Origin: Saururus chinensis
Lineage: Eukaryota; Streptophyta; Magnoliopsida; Piperales; Saururaceae
Length of the DNA stretch: 64,000 nucleotides
NCBI GenBank assembly: GCA_035235625.1
Contig: CP141150.1
Location: 14,698,330 to 14,762,329, forward strand
Direction: 5' to 3'
The position numbers and the translations under genes are program-made. The notes beneath the pieces are model-generated. The model ran no database searches, had not been told where the DNA came from, and worked only from the letters and a program-made list of their open reading frames with translations. Below are positions 23,901 to 34,654 of the stretch, piece by piece (position 1 is the first letter of the stretch; every line of letters begins with the position of its first letter).

Positions 23901-25895
23901 ACTCAAGAAGTTAATATACGGACTAAAATAAGCCTCCCGACAGTGGTATTTGAAGTTCAATAATATTATTACTTCATTTGGTTTTAAGGAGAATATTGTT
24001 GATCAATGCATATACCTTAAGGTTAGTGGGAGTCATTACACATTTTTGGTCTTCTATGTTGATGACATTCTACTTGCAAACAGTGTTTTAGGGATATTGC
24101 ACGAGTCTAAACAATTTCTTTCTCAAAACTTTGACATAAAAGATTTTGGAGAGGCATTATGTGTCATAGGGATTGAGAGCTATCATGATAGATCCAGAAG
24201 GATCCTTGGGTTGTCTCAACATACTTATATCAATAAAGTTCTGAAAAGAATTAACATGGAAAACTTCCTGCCTAGTGCAGCTCTTATTGTGAAGGGTGAC
24301 AAATTTAGCTTATTCCAGCGTTTAAAGAATTCTTTGGAGTTGAAAAGCATAAAAGAAATTCCCTACGCATCAGTTGTTGGTATTATGATGTACTTGGAGG
24401 TCAGCACAAGACCAGACGTTGCTTTTGTTATGGGAATGTTGGGTAGATACCATAAAAATCCAGGGTTGGATCATTTGAAAGCTGTAAAGAAGGTTATGAG
24501 GTACTATAATGAACAAATGATTACATGCTTACATATAGACATTTTGATCATTTGGAGCTAGTCAGGTACATTTATATAGACTTTGTTGGTTGTGTTGACT
24601 TGAGAATTTTGACATCGGGTTACATTTTCCTTCTGGCAGGTAGAGTTGTCTCTTGGAAAAGTATCAAGCAAACCCTTACAGCTTCCTCGACTATGTAGGC
24701 AGAGTTTGTTGCTTGTTATGAGGGCACATCACATACTACTCGGCTAATTAACTTTATCACAGTGCTTACTATTATGGATTATTTATATAATTAGGTCCTT
24801 AAAGATGTTTTGTGATAATAGTGCTACTATGTTTTTTATGAAGAACAATAAGAGTGGCAGTCAGAATTAGCACGTCGACATCAAGTATCTTTTTGTTCGG
24901 AATCGTGTTAAAGACAACAATTGTTATTGAGTATATAAGTATAAAGCTAATGGTTACTGATCTAATGACTAAGGGCTTACCACCTTCTCTATATAAGAGT
25001 CATGTGGATCGTATCGGCTTATTAGCTCATTGTGCATTTGATTTAGCTTATATATTTATGGACTTTTTTTATTTAACATAGCAGTTAAATTTTTTTTTCT
25101 CATGTTGTCTCTTTTTTTGTGCACTTAAGTATGAGATTATTTTTGGACAATGAGTGGGAGCATGCCTTCACTCATATTTATTTATTTTTGCTACATAGAA
25201 CTCAAACGGAGTGGATTAGTTGCATTGTGATATGTAGAAGAGAATGTTCTCATATGAGGATATAATTGCCCTAATTCATGCAATTATGACATTTTGTAAA
25301 AGTGTGCAGATACCACTTACAGTTTGAAGGGTATTATTTTTTTAAAAACAATATGTGCATACGAAGATTATTTTAAATTTTCCCATTAACCACTTTGTCA
25401 TTATTTTAAATAAAATATTTTTTTAAAATTTATTTAATTGAGCCAAGTAGGAGATTTTATTTCTATGACTTAATTAAGAAGTTATGCCAAGTGGGAGAAT
25501 GTTGGGCTTGTTTTAAATTAAAATAAAATGTAGCCCAACTGTCTCAATTGACACATATTTTGGGCTTTCAAAACTGTCTAGGTAATGGGCATGAGTCATG
25601 ATACCCATTAAGCTATGGTTTTAATTGCGAATTTGGATCGTTACTTGACCTCTGGATGGATGGTCAGGATTCTAGGGTTCTTACTAATGGTATCCTGGTT
25701 TAGTTATAAATACACCATTAGCCATCCTAATACAATGCCTTGAGTGAGAATTAATATCAGTCAAGTTCTAAATCAGAAACACATTGTGAGGATTTGTAGA
25801 AGATTAGCAAAGGAAAAGCTTCACTAAAGTGGATATTTAGCCTAATGGCTCTATGTAAGCCTAATCCATTAATATTTTATTCCATCACACCTCTC
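20930..25895 (+). mobile_element. Ty1/copia retroelement, broken
   Basis: Recognisable parts lie in copia order on the plus strand: gag (about 21110-21640, with LVLGCMDLDL and FEKWERSNR), a zinc knuckle (about 21770), an aspartic-protease-like WWINSGST (about 21910), integrase (about 22540-23230), reverse transcriptase with YVDDILL (about 23760-24530), and RNase H ending near 25080. A purine tract and one LTR follow. Integrase before reverse transcriptase defines copia. The element is an old fossil with numerous breaks, and no 5' LTR was found. Confidence 0.85.
25500..25895 (+). repeat. 3' LTR of the copia element
   Basis: It begins TGTTGGGCTTG directly after a purine-rich AAGTGGGAGAA and contains a TATA-like TTATAAATAC near 25705. 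The right end is approximate because there is no partner LTR for comparison. Confidence 0.6.
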
Positions 25896-26544
25896 CAAGG
25901 TCTAGCTTGTATACTTCATTTAAGAGCCATCATATTGAGCCATCCTAGTCACATTTAGTTAGATATGGTGATCTACAAATTTCAATGTGGGGAAAGGGGA
26001 GAAATGATACAATAGGGTTAGAAAAGGATAACAAAATTACTTTTAACTCTACTTTTCCACTAATCAAACATGTTGAAATATGGTTAGCCCCTACATGTAG
26101 CTCCAAAAGAAACCTAATCCTAATTGAACTCATAATCATAATGTGCCTAACAATCAGTCCTAAAGCCTAATTACATTAAATAAATAAGTTAATAATTTAT
26201 TTACTACATTACAAGAAAAAATGCACACACATTATACGTATAAATATAAATGAAATAATATAAAAATATATTAAAAATAAAATATATATATTGAACGAAG
26301 GTCACTCTTGCATGCTATAGTTATAATACATTGTTTTGAGAATCAGAATGATCATTAGTTATACACACAAGCTCTATATTAACCCATACACATGCATAGT
26401 AGGCAATTGTAAATCCAATTCTCATAGGTTATATTATGTCATAGGTCTACCAAACAATGGTATCGAAGGACTTTATGTCGTAGAGCATGTTATTTATATT
26501 CAAGACCAGTTTAGTAACATTTTTCATTTGATAGAGCTCTTCGA
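25896..26544. other. AT-rich intergenic DNA
   Basis: No gene was recognised. CATTACAAGAAAAAATG near 26208 resembles the start of CACTA transposon ends, but no matching end or transposase was found. Confidence 0.4.
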
Positions 26545-26765
26545 GGGTCTCCCAAACTGGTGTTCCTTTTTGCCACACAGGTGCCAGCCAAGCAATTGAC
26601 GCCTGCATGGCTTTTTTTAAAAAAAATTAGTTGATTTCATCCTTCTAAGAAATCAAGTTTAAGCTGATTTCGTCTTTCTAAAGGACGAAATCACGACACT
26701 TAGCGGATTTCGCCGAGGCAGCAAATGAAGCCGATTTCATCCTTTTAAAGGACGAAATCGTCGCC
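26545..26765 (+). repeat. Left terminal inverted repeat of the MULE, with palindromes
   Basis: It is complementary to about 33270-33469. It holds palindromic units built on GATTTCGTC..GACGAAATC, at about 26670-26696 and 26733-26759, plus a degenerate unit near 26636. Confidence 0.75.
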
Positions 26766-27010
26766 TTTTTACAAAGCCTTCGCCTCCCGTCATTTTTCGC
26801 GTTTCTATCCGTCCCGAGTTTTCGCTCTGCCGCAATTTTGTCTACTCCACCGCGATTTCGTCCACCCCGTCGTGATTGAGTCTGCTCCACCGCGATTGAG
26901 TCCGCCGAAGCTCTGTTTTGACTGCCACCTAGCCGCCAAGTCCACCAAGCCGATTTAGGTATTTTTTTGGCCCTAGTTTCAATTTAGGGATTTGATACAT
27001 TTAAATTTTC

Positions 27011-27548
27011 GTAATGTATGCCTTAAAGATTCAATTGTTAGATTTTAGTGATCTTCTTGTGTTATGTTAGTCCTTAAAAACGATTTTGTGTGATTAAAGA
27101 TTCAATTGTTAGGGAATTTTGTTAGTTCATCTTAAGAATTTTGTGTGCTTAAAGATTCAATTGTTATGGCATTGACTGGGAATTTTGTAATTTTTCGTAA
27201 TGTATGCCTTAAAGATTTAATTGTTAGATTTTAGTTACCTTCTTGTGTAATGTTAGTCCTTAAAAACAATTTTGTGTGATTAAAGATTCAATTGTTAGGG
27301 AATTTTGTTAGTTCATCTTAAGAAGTTTGTGTGCTTAAAGATTCAATTGTTATGGCATTGACTGGGAATTTTGTAATTTTCAGTAATGTATGCCTTAAAG
27401 ATTCAATTGTTAGATTTTAGTGATCTTCTTGTGTTATGTTAGTCCTAAAAAACGATTTTGTGTGCTTAAAGATTAAATTGTTAGGGAATTTTGTTAGTTC
27501 ATCTTAGGAATTTTGTGTGCTTAAAGATTCAATTGTTAGGGCCTTGAC
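27011..27548 (+). repeat. Three tandem repeats of 186 bp in the transposase leader
   Basis: GTAATGTATGCCTTAAAGAT recurs at 27011, 27197 and 27383, and the copies are nearly identical. Each unit also contains internal copies of TTAAAGATTCAATTGTTAG. They lie between the left inverted repeat and the transposase start. Confidence 0.9.
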
Positions 27549-27905
27549 TGTGTGTGCCCGGACTTGTACTAATTAGATTCATTAAATTAACATAGTAATA
27601 TTTTACCAAGTCCTAAGATGAACTAGACCGGATAAATAAATAAAAGATGTGCTATATTGTCAAAGAAGAAGTGACAAAGGCCTAGATTGCATAATGTATT
27701 CATCTCTTATTCAAAGCTAAGAAGTCTATATTATTGTGTCGTGTTTGCTACTCATTCTAGTTTAACGAACTTGGAATTTGCTCCTCTTTTCTAAAGTCTT
27801 TAGGGACTGGTTAGTCTTTAGTTTAATATTTCTATCAATAGGTATAGAGCGATTGCTTGATGTAATATTATTTTAATTTATTGTTTATTAATTAAGTAAA
27901 TAGAG

Positions 27906-30720
27906 ATGGCAGAAGAAATGGTTAGTTTTTTAATTAACTATGACGGATGCATAGAAGGATTATTAATTAAGAAACCGTCTACATTTGATGAATTTAAGAT
28001 GCACGTAGCAAGCAAGGTTGGGTGGGATCGAAGCAGATGGAAAATTACTATAAAATGTAATATTCTGTCATATGGATTGAGAATGATACTAATGTGCATA
28101 AATGATGATGCATCAATGGGTTTTATGTTTCACCACTCATGTCACAAAATTTCTTTCAAGTTATTTCTCGAAAGAGAGGCCTGAGTGACTAGTGAAAGGC
28201 GAAGTAGTTCACATAGGAGCTCTCACAGAAGTTCTCACAGGAGCTCGGATAGAAATGTGAACAATGAAATGCATATATAAATTCCGGTGGACGACGAAGA
28301 AGAAGGGAATTTATCTATGACAGTAGCTTCAAATAAATGTCATAGGTCGTTTGCCCCTATTTACGATGGAAGTGGACCTAATTGGAGGTAAGGTTTATTA
28401 AGTTGTAAATCCTTTTTGAATCTTATAATTATCAATGAAATATAGGATGGTAAATTTTGAATTTTGTTTGTGTGCAATATGGAAGGTCCACAACACATGC
28501 ACACGAGCCATTTAGCTTTCAAATGTCCCAAGGCGGTGCATGGTACGGAACTCAAAGTTCGATGGGTATTCATTACCCCTACATGTATGTTGGTCATACC
28601 AATGCTGGACCATCCAATCAAAGGTGAAATTTATATTCATAGATGAATATAACATTTTTAGGCATATGCAATTTAATACATATGCGACGTTCTTATGTAG
28701 GGGGGCATATGTCCACAATGAAGATATTGATGAAAATGAAGCTAACAAAGGTGAAGATAATATTGGTGAAGCAAGTGGAGAAGATTCAGACATGAATGAA
28801 GAAGAGGTCAAAGGTGAAGAAAGTGCTCAACAGATGGTTGACGACAAGGGGGATGATGTGGTAGACAATGTTATTGCCGCAAATGATATGAATGTGGATG
28901 ATGAAGAGCCGCCATACTATGAAGTGGAGCCACTCTATGCACACATCATAGATGAGGAAATAGATGCGGCAATTAATTCTGCCATGGATATGAACCAACA
29001 AAAGGAAGATGAGTTATATGTTAGTTGCATCTTTGAGAATAAAGAAGCATTCGTTATAGCCTTGCAGGAGTTTTCCATTCAAAATCATGTCGAATACAAG
29101 GTTGTACGAACAATTTTTTTAGAGTATACAGTGAAGTGCATTGATAGTACTTGCCCTTGGAGAGTTCATGGCTCATTAAAAAGGGGCGGAGGGTGCTTTA
29201 AATTGAGGAAGTACAAAGGTGATCACACATGTCGGAATGCCCAGCTTAGCACAGATCATAGGCAGTGCAATGCCTCTCTTATTTCGAAGGTCATAATGCC
29301 CGCTATCCAAGCCGAATTAACTCTCACACTAGGGGATATTATTCAAAGAATGAAGGAGAAGTATCATGTTGACATATTTTATAAGAAAGCATGGGCAGGA
29401 AGGAATATGGCGATCAAGGGTATATATGGGGATTGGGTGGAATCATATAAATTGTTGCTAATGTACATAAGGGCGGTGCAAGAAGCAAATCTTGACACCT
29501 ACTACCGCTTAGAGGATGATGTAGTACCTCGTGCAGATGGTGGCACTTGTAGGAGATTTACACGGTTGTTTTGGCATTTGAGCTGTCTATAGCGGGGTTT
29601 CGACATTGCATCCATGTGATTGGTATTGATGTCACTCACTTGTATGGCAGATATCTTGGTGCTCTTATGGCTGCAACGGCTACAAATGGAAACAATGAGT
29701 TATTTCCTCTAGCATTAGGGCTTGTCGGGAAGGAAGATGGAGACAATTGGAAATGGTTCTTAATGGAACTAAGGGATCATGTACTGATGGGCATGATGGA
29801 TGTCGTCATTATTTCAAATAGGCATAAGGGGCTTCAAAAGGCCGTGCCTGAGGTTCTTCCCGAGCCTATGTACCACCATCGTTATTGCATCCATTACATA
29901 AAAGCAAATTTTCAGAAGGAGTTCAAAAATGATACACTGACGAACTTGATTGGGGCAGCAGCTTGTGCACTTACAGTAGAAATGTTTGATGCTAAAATGG
30001 ACTTGATTGGTCAGGAGAGTCCTAGGGCAAACATCTCCTCTTAGGGGGAGAATTGCATCCTGCACAGTGGTCCCTTGCCCACGGTGGTTGTAGGACATTT
30101 GGCATGATGACTACAAATATGGCTGAAAGTTTAAATAGCGTATTAAAGGGGGCACGAGGATTACCCATGCAGGCTTTAGTGTCAACTATTTTTTATCGGG
30201 TCATAAAATTCTTTGTTAAATGATCGTCTGCCGCATCTGCCATGGCTACCCCGTATACTCCCAGAGTGGAAGCGAAAATGAGAGAAAAAATAAGAAAAAT
30301 TGGGGAGTATATAGTTAATAGGATCAACATCGGTCAATATGAAGTGACATCTATTCGTGGCCGGAAGGTTATAGTAAATGTGAGAATGTATACTTGTACA
30401 AGCAACATCCCTCAAGTTTATGGTTATCCTTGCACTCACATTATCGCCGTGTGGGCAAAGCAGTGGGAGCCGATACAGACATCACTGTTTTACACATCGT
30501 CCACTTATAAAAATGTGTACTCGGCATAATTTAATTCTCCTCATGGTTGGGAGTATTGGGAGAGGGATATACCTTTTGTGTTGCACCCTCTAATAGCAAC
30601 AAGGCAACCTGGTCGCCCACGGTTTGTTCGTATTAGGAATACAATGGACCATAGAGCGATGGAGAGAGATGGTAGAGGAGGATATAAATGCGGGAGGTGA
30701 AAACAAAGTGGGCACAATAG
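27906..30720 (+). pseudogene. MuDR-type MULE transposase, decayed
   Basis: An N-terminal piece (MAEEMVSFLINYDGC, 27906-28184) ends at a stop. The main frame resumes from about 28690, with an acidic linker and then a Mutator zinc-finger-like domain (CIDSTCPWRVHG...GDHTC, about 29140-29240). The DDE domain follows in a shifted frame from about 29571: IGIDVTHLYGRYLG (first Asp), then ISNRHKGL where active enzymes have ISDRHKG. A further frame change precedes NMAESLNSVLK (acidic residue, about 30120). A degenerate SWIM finger (TCTSNIPQVYGYPCTHI, about 30390) and a zinc knuckle (CGR..QSGHNSRAC, about 30690, interrupted by a stop) end it. Several frameshifts and stops plus the Asp-to-Asn change mean no active transposase. 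Confidence 0.85.
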
Positions 30721-30851
30721 TAGAGCATGTAGAAACCCTCATGTTGATTGGTAAACATATAATCAATCTATTTATTTATTCTCTATTTTAGGTATGAGCA
30801 CATGTTCCTGATGAATAATGATGTGATCTTAATTCTCCGTCCGCAGATCAT

Positions 30852-33065
30852 ATGGATCATGCAGATCCTTCTTACGGGCCAGGCCCGATTGATGATTTTG
30901 TACTCTTACAGCAGGAGACACATAGGTCGGCAGCTATTTGGAGAGGAGAGGTATGATAACTCTTTTTAAAAAAAATTTCATTTTTTTTAGACGATATAGT
31001 ATGATGGGTTATAATTTTTAAATTTATTATAGGACCCCGGGTGCCTTGAGTGCACCGAACATTTTACGTATCTCTGCCATTGGCCAATGGATGATCGTCT
31101 GTTGCCCTATATTGAGCGAGCGGGATTCGGGCATTTCATTCATCTTAAGTATGTCTGTCTCGATAGGCCTCTATTGACAGCTCTAGTTGAGAGATGGAGG
31201 AGGGAGACGCAGACGTTCCATTTGCCCTATGGAGAGATGTCCATCACTCTCATGGATGTGGCAGTTCTATTAGGACTTTGCATCGATGGCCATGCGGTGA
31301 CGGGCACGACAGGAGGAGCTCATGGTGATATATTAGTTAGACTCCTTGGTAGAGCTCCTCCTGCTACATTCATGCATGGTAGCCGAGTGAGCCTTCGATG
31401 GCTCTTACAGGAGTTTCGAGAGCTCCCAGCTGATGCTACGGAGATAGTTATCGAGCAGCATGCGCGAGCTTATCTTTTACATCTACTTGGAGGGACGATA
31501 TTTGCGGATACCACGAGTAGCCATGTACATGTGGCCTATCTCTCCCTCCTTGCGGATTTCGACATGGCGGGTGCGTATTCATGGGGCAGTGCCACTCTTG
31601 CATTTTTATACCGAGAGTTAGGGAAAACATGTCAGGCCAAGACCTCAGGGATTGCAGGCTGCCTGACCCTTCTTCAGGTAAATAGATTTATAACTTTAAA
31701 TAGTTTTTTTCACGTATAATTCTTTAATTTTATTTAATATGTTCATATTTTTTGACATAGCTATGGTCGTGGGAGCATTTACACGTCGGACGACCAAGTG
31801 CTGAGATGGGTCGCTTAGCCGAGGGTGCTCCATTAGGAGCGAGGTAGGCTTTATTTTTGTTTAACACTTAATTATTTTAGCATCGTTTTATATACATTTG
31901 CTAAACTCATTTTTTTTAAATTTAACTCCTTAAGGTGGAATGCTCGGAGAAAGAGAATAGAAAATCCACAAGGAGTCCTCTGATTGTACAAAGGGGAGTT
32001 AGACCACCAGTGGCCATATCAGGTAATTTTATTGATGTGTTGAACTTTTTTGTAGTAATTATAAAAAATATTGTTGTTATTTAAGTTAAATTATCTTTAT
32101 ATATTGTATAGGTTATTAGGCAGCCATACTCACTGGAAGTATTGGCTACCTTACCTCCTCTATGTACTGACGGTCGAGACGTGTGGCTATCTTGTACTCC
32201 ATTAATATGTTACGAGATAGTAGAGATGCATGTGCTGGATCGGGTAATGCTCCAGTTTAACCTGGAGCAAGGGGTCCCACCGTCTCCCGTTGAGTATATC
32301 CATCACATCACTCAACAGGGCCGCTATATTACCGACTGGACATTACATCATGCCACTATTATCGGAGGGGAAATAGCTTCGACATCGCGAGATGTACGTA
32401 GCGCATATATACAGTGGTATTTACCGATTACACAACGATATATTTTGCCCCGCGATGATATAGAGGAGATGGCATATCAGCCTAGGGGAGCGTTTGAGGT
32501 AGCTTTGGTAAGTATAACTTTGTTAATTAAGGCACATATTATTTTCTTATTTCTTATTAATTATTTATCTAATTTTTAATTTATCTTTTGATAGCTTCGT
32601 TTAGCTCGACGTACGCATACGCATTTGACTGACACAATTAACACCTACACTTCGAGCGAGGACTTATTAGCTGCATGTCAGTCGGTGATTAGGGAGAATG
32701 ATGACGTCATTCGTAGCTTGCCATTGCTTCAGTCGATGATTACGGATGTCCCTAGAGATTATCCGGTCCACGAGGCCATTTAAACATAGCCGATGCACTA
32801 TTCATTCCATGATATTCCATCATCATCAGCAGCGCATAGCTCTCCTCCCTGTTCATCATTTGGAGTCACTGCACATGTAGCTTAGGCAAAGCCGATTTTA
32901 TATTATAAACGACATCGGTCAGCTCGTGTTGAACAATCTATTACTTATGAGAAGCGAGAGCTAGAGCCACATCCCGAGCTGGAGCCACAGCCAGACCAAG
33001 AACAGGTAGATCATGAGGAGGAGCTCGTACAACACTGTCGAGGTCGAGGACGTAGGAGATTGTGA
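30852..33065 (+). pseudogene. Plant mobile domain (PMD, MAIN-like) gene in the MULE
   Basis: Six exons with GT/AG ends can be read: 30852-30950, 31033-31677, 31761-31843, 31935-32022, 32112-32507 and 32595 onward. The protein starts MDHADPSYGPGPIDDFVLL and contains the PMD core: LPYIERAGFGHFIHL, ERWRRETQTFHLPYGEM, LMDVAVLLGLCIDG and SWGSATLAFLYRELG. PMD proteins such as MAIN and MAIL1 act in silencing and genome stability, and transposon-borne forms are common. Stops occur in exon 4 (TGA at 31981) and in exon 6 (TAA at 32781, TAG at 32787, TAG near 32881), and a basic RGRGRRR-like tail ends near 33065. It is therefore probably inactive, although splice sites and most of the frame are well kept. 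Confidence 0.82.
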
Positions 33066-33269
33066 CATTAGCGTTGTTGTATGTTTATTTTAAACTAAAC
33101 ATTTTCTCGACTTGTGTGTAATATATTTGATAAACATTTATATTTTATGTTTGTTTTCATTCGATGATGTCAATAACTTTGATGTTATCTTTGGTATGCA
33201 TGGAATGTGTGGAATGAATGAACAGGGACAAGCGTTAAATTTAGTTTAAAACAGATCTTTAAAAAAAAT

Positions 33270-33469
33270 TAACTTGATTTTATCCTTCTAAAGGATGAAA
33301 TCAGTGTCACGATTTCGTCCTTTAGAAGGACTAAATCAGCTTAAACTTGATTTCGTCCTTCTAAAGGACGAAATCAACTAAAAAAATTTAAAAAAAAACC
33401 ACTCAGACGCCAGCTGCTTGGCTAGCGCTTGCGTGGCAAGAATGAACACCACTTCGGGAAATATTTCCC
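33270..33469 (-). repeat. Right terminal inverted repeat of the MULE, with palindromes
   Basis: Complementary to the left end. Three palindromic units of about 27 bp lie in series (about 33274-33300, 33312-33338 and 33347-33373), the last being a perfect GATTTCGTCC...GGACGAAATC. Confidence 0.75.
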
Positions 33470-33529
33470 AAAGTGGTCTAAAATGGTAATTATTTTTTTA
33501 AAATATTATTTAAATAAATTTCCAATATA

Positions 33530-33575
33530 TATATATATAGAGAGAGAGAGAGGGAGAGAGAGAGAGATAGAGACC
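33530..33575. repeat. TA then AG microsatellite
   Basis: A TATATATATA run passes into AGAGAGAGAG with a few interruptions, directly left of the fold-back element. A further TA run lies at about 33790-33815 on its other side. Confidence 0.9.
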
Positions 33576-33576
33576 C

Positions 33577-33766
33577 GTTTATATGAGCCCGGGCTCATAT
33601 ATGCCTACGTGAGCCCGGACTCTATGGGCCATCGGATTTACATCCGGCGGCCCATAATACTCATGGGTTTAAATGACCATGAGTATTATGGTCCGTCGGA
33701 TGTAGATCCGACGGCCCATAGAGCCCGGGCTCACGTAGGCGTATATGAGCCCGGGCTCATATAAAC
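33577..33766. mobile_element. Fold-back element, 190 bp
   Basis: Two 90-bp arms are reverse complements with about six mismatches, around a 10-base centre (GTTTAAATGA). The arms begin GTTTATATGAGCCCGGGCTC. It has no coding capacity. It lies between AG and TA microsatellites, so a target duplication cannot be judged. Related GAGCCC-containing pieces occur at 48270-51375. Confidence 0.85.
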
Positions 33767-33777
33767 TTTTTTCCTAT

Positions 33778-33812
<35 letters not shown>

Positions 33813-33959
33813 GATATATACGTAGAGCCTACAAAAAAGTTCAAGGAATCATAATCATGTGACATCTAATTTGATAGAGCTTAACGATAGCTTTCTAATA
33901 ATACCAAGAGCATGAGAATTTGATTTCAGTAGTATCTAAGTTGGGGAGTGTAAGATATA

Positions 33960-34217
33960 TTATTCTAAAGTTAAAACTAACCTAACTAAAAGATAAGGAT
34001 TACAATTATGATATCTTTGAATTTTTAAAGATTAGAATGGGTCAGATATTGGTAAAATAGGGATTAATGATATAAAATATGGGTCAAATTATTTGATTTT
34101 AAAAGTTTTATACTACACCAATTTACTTTATATTATAGTAATTTATGATTACTAATAAGTAAATAAACAAATCCTAATTAAACTAGCAAACCATAAAAGT
34201 GAGCCTAACCCTTAGCG
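33960..34217 (-). mobile_element. LTR-like fossil related to the gene-capturing element's LTR
   Basis: On the minus strand it begins TTTTATGACCCCCGCTAAGG and continues with AATTAGGATTTGTT. This resembles the 317-bp LTRs at 4490 and 6977, which read TGTTATGACCCGCCCAAGG and AATTAGGATTTATTTG. Beyond it to 34650, no coding domain was recognised. It is more decayed than the copy in the LRAT intron. Confidence 0.45.
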
Positions 34218-34654
34218 GGGGTCATAAAATTCTCCAAGTCATCCTTTTATGTGATCTTCAAATCTTCAGCCACATGCAAGGATGAGCACGCTGAGGTATC
34301 CCTTACAACAGCTTGATTGGCACCCACCATTGTGCCAATGTGTATGTATATTTGCTTGAAATCACAAAACCATGTCTCTTGATTCCAAAATTATATAATG
34401 AGTAGTATATACAATTGGACCTTGTAGTAAGTGGGCCAATACAATCGAAGGGAATGAGCCTACGAATGGACACAAGAAACTCATGAATGGTAGGAAACCC
34501 ATGCAATACCCTCCAAGGTTGAAACTGAGCCCATACATATTATAAAACAAAAAAGTGAAGCCAAATCTAGTTTGGGTGAGTCCAAGAGTAGCGGCACAAC
34601 CCAATCCTTAACTCGAACCTGGTTGCAATAGTTGGTTTAATTCCAAGGGACCGT

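Larger units (their letters stand above)
26545..33469 (+). mobile_element. Mutator-like element (MULE) with transposase and plant mobile domain gene
   Basis: Long terminal inverted repeats (about 26545-26765 and 33270-33469) enclose two same-strand genes: a MuDR-type transposase (27906-30720) and a PMD gene (30852-33065). The inverted repeats share CTGGTGTTC/GTGGTGTTC, TTGCCAC, GCCAAGCA and the palindromic GATTTCGTCC units. Both genes carry frame-breaking changes, so the element is inactive. The usual 9-bp target duplication was not found, and the exact outer ends are uncertain by tens of bases. PMD genes are known travellers in Mutator and gypsy elements in plants. Confidence 0.8.
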
